NCBI RefSeq assembly: GCF_039539445.1
Contig: NZ_BAABDD010000046.1
Location: 1 to 32,173 of the forward strand
DNA length: 32,173 nucleotides
DNA from: Salinactinospora qingdaonensis
Lineage (GTDB): Bacteria; Actinomycetota; Actinomycetes; Streptosporangiales; Streptosporangiaceae
Direction of reading: 5' to 3'
The notes under the pieces are model-generated. The model saw nothing but the letters and a program-made list of their open reading frames with translations, did not search any database and was not told the DNA's origin. The position numbers were made by a program, and so were the translations under genes. Positions 32,113-32,173 of the stretch are shown here, piece after piece (the stretch's first letter is position 1; each line of letters starts with the position of its first letter).

Positions 32113-32173
32113 GTGACCAAAAACCTGGACGCCCTTCTGACCGCACTCTATGTCCATCTGGACGACCATGTCC
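32113..32173 (+). mobile_element. Insertion-sequence transposase, N-terminal fragment
   Basis: From GTG 32113 the frame reads VTKNLDALLTALYVHLDDHV and continues past the window. This start is typical of IS982-like transposases of Actinomycetota, which begin with a short helix LDALLTALYVxxDD. The insertion-sequence end is probably between 32059 and 32112, since the AvrD-like reading stops at 32059. The inverted repeat and target duplication cannot be seen because the other end is missing. Confidence 0.6.

Noticed and set aside
1..32173. CRISPR array, tRNA or rRNA genes
   Set aside because: No regularly spaced repeats, cloverleaf-like sequence with CCA-proximal features or conserved rRNA segments were seen on either strand.

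Overview
The window is about 32 kb of high-GC DNA. Coding regions have strongly G/C-biased third codon positions, many GTG starts and several promoter-to-ATG arrangements that look leaderless. Together with the gene content (a MoxR-DUF58-VWA operon, DUF2252, a TM0106-type nuclease-helicase, an RlpA-like wall protein) this points to a filamentous or related Actinomycetota. I cannot name the genus. No tRNA, rRNA or CRISPR array was found.

Left part (1-8.8 kb): a partial gene of unknown function and a HAD phosphatase, then the moxR / DUF58 / von Willebrand A operon, all on the minus strand. Divergent from moxR is a kinase-like membrane protein that has lost the catalytic half of the fold. Next come an AMP-forming acyl-CoA synthetase (minus) divergent from a GNAT-like acyltransferase (plus), and a ureohydrolase-fold protein whose metal ligands are mostly replaced.

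Middle (8.8-20.3 kb): a non-coding stretch with strong hairpins, including a perfect 18-bp inverted repeat, leads into a DUF418-type membrane protein. A XerC/D-like tyrosine recombinase, exonuclease III, an alpha/beta hydrolase and a Nudix hydrolase follow on the plus strand. A divergent SDR / ArsR-type regulator pair is bracketed by two 117-bp inverted repeats (115/117 identical). After a small membrane protein and a 16-bp-stem terminator comes an unknown 409-aa protein, then a second tyrosine recombinase. About 250 bp upstream of the second recombinase lies a lox-like 15-8-15 inverted repeat.

Right-middle (20.3-28.7 kb): DUF2252 converges on a 1192-aa Fe-S nuclease / RNase H-like / SF1 helicase protein, with overlapping stop codons. 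Then come an RlpA-like secreted protein with its own terminator, RNase Z, and an unusual fusion of an ADP-ribosylglycohydrolase-like domain with a Cys-phosphatase.

Right end (28.7-32.2 kb): base composition drops abruptly (20 G/C in 60 bases at 28921-28980) and a compact plus-strand operon begins. It encodes a 450-aa acyl-adenylate ligase, an SDR ketoreductase, an acyl carrier protein and an AvrD-like protein. AvrD is known from syringolide (lipid signal) synthesis in Pseudomonas. The avrD-like gene carries a one-base frameshift in a C5 run and ends at the start of its second internal repeat, just before a transposase gene that runs off the window. This looks like a horizontally acquired, now damaged, small-molecule (probably lipid-signal) cassette and is the most interesting system here.
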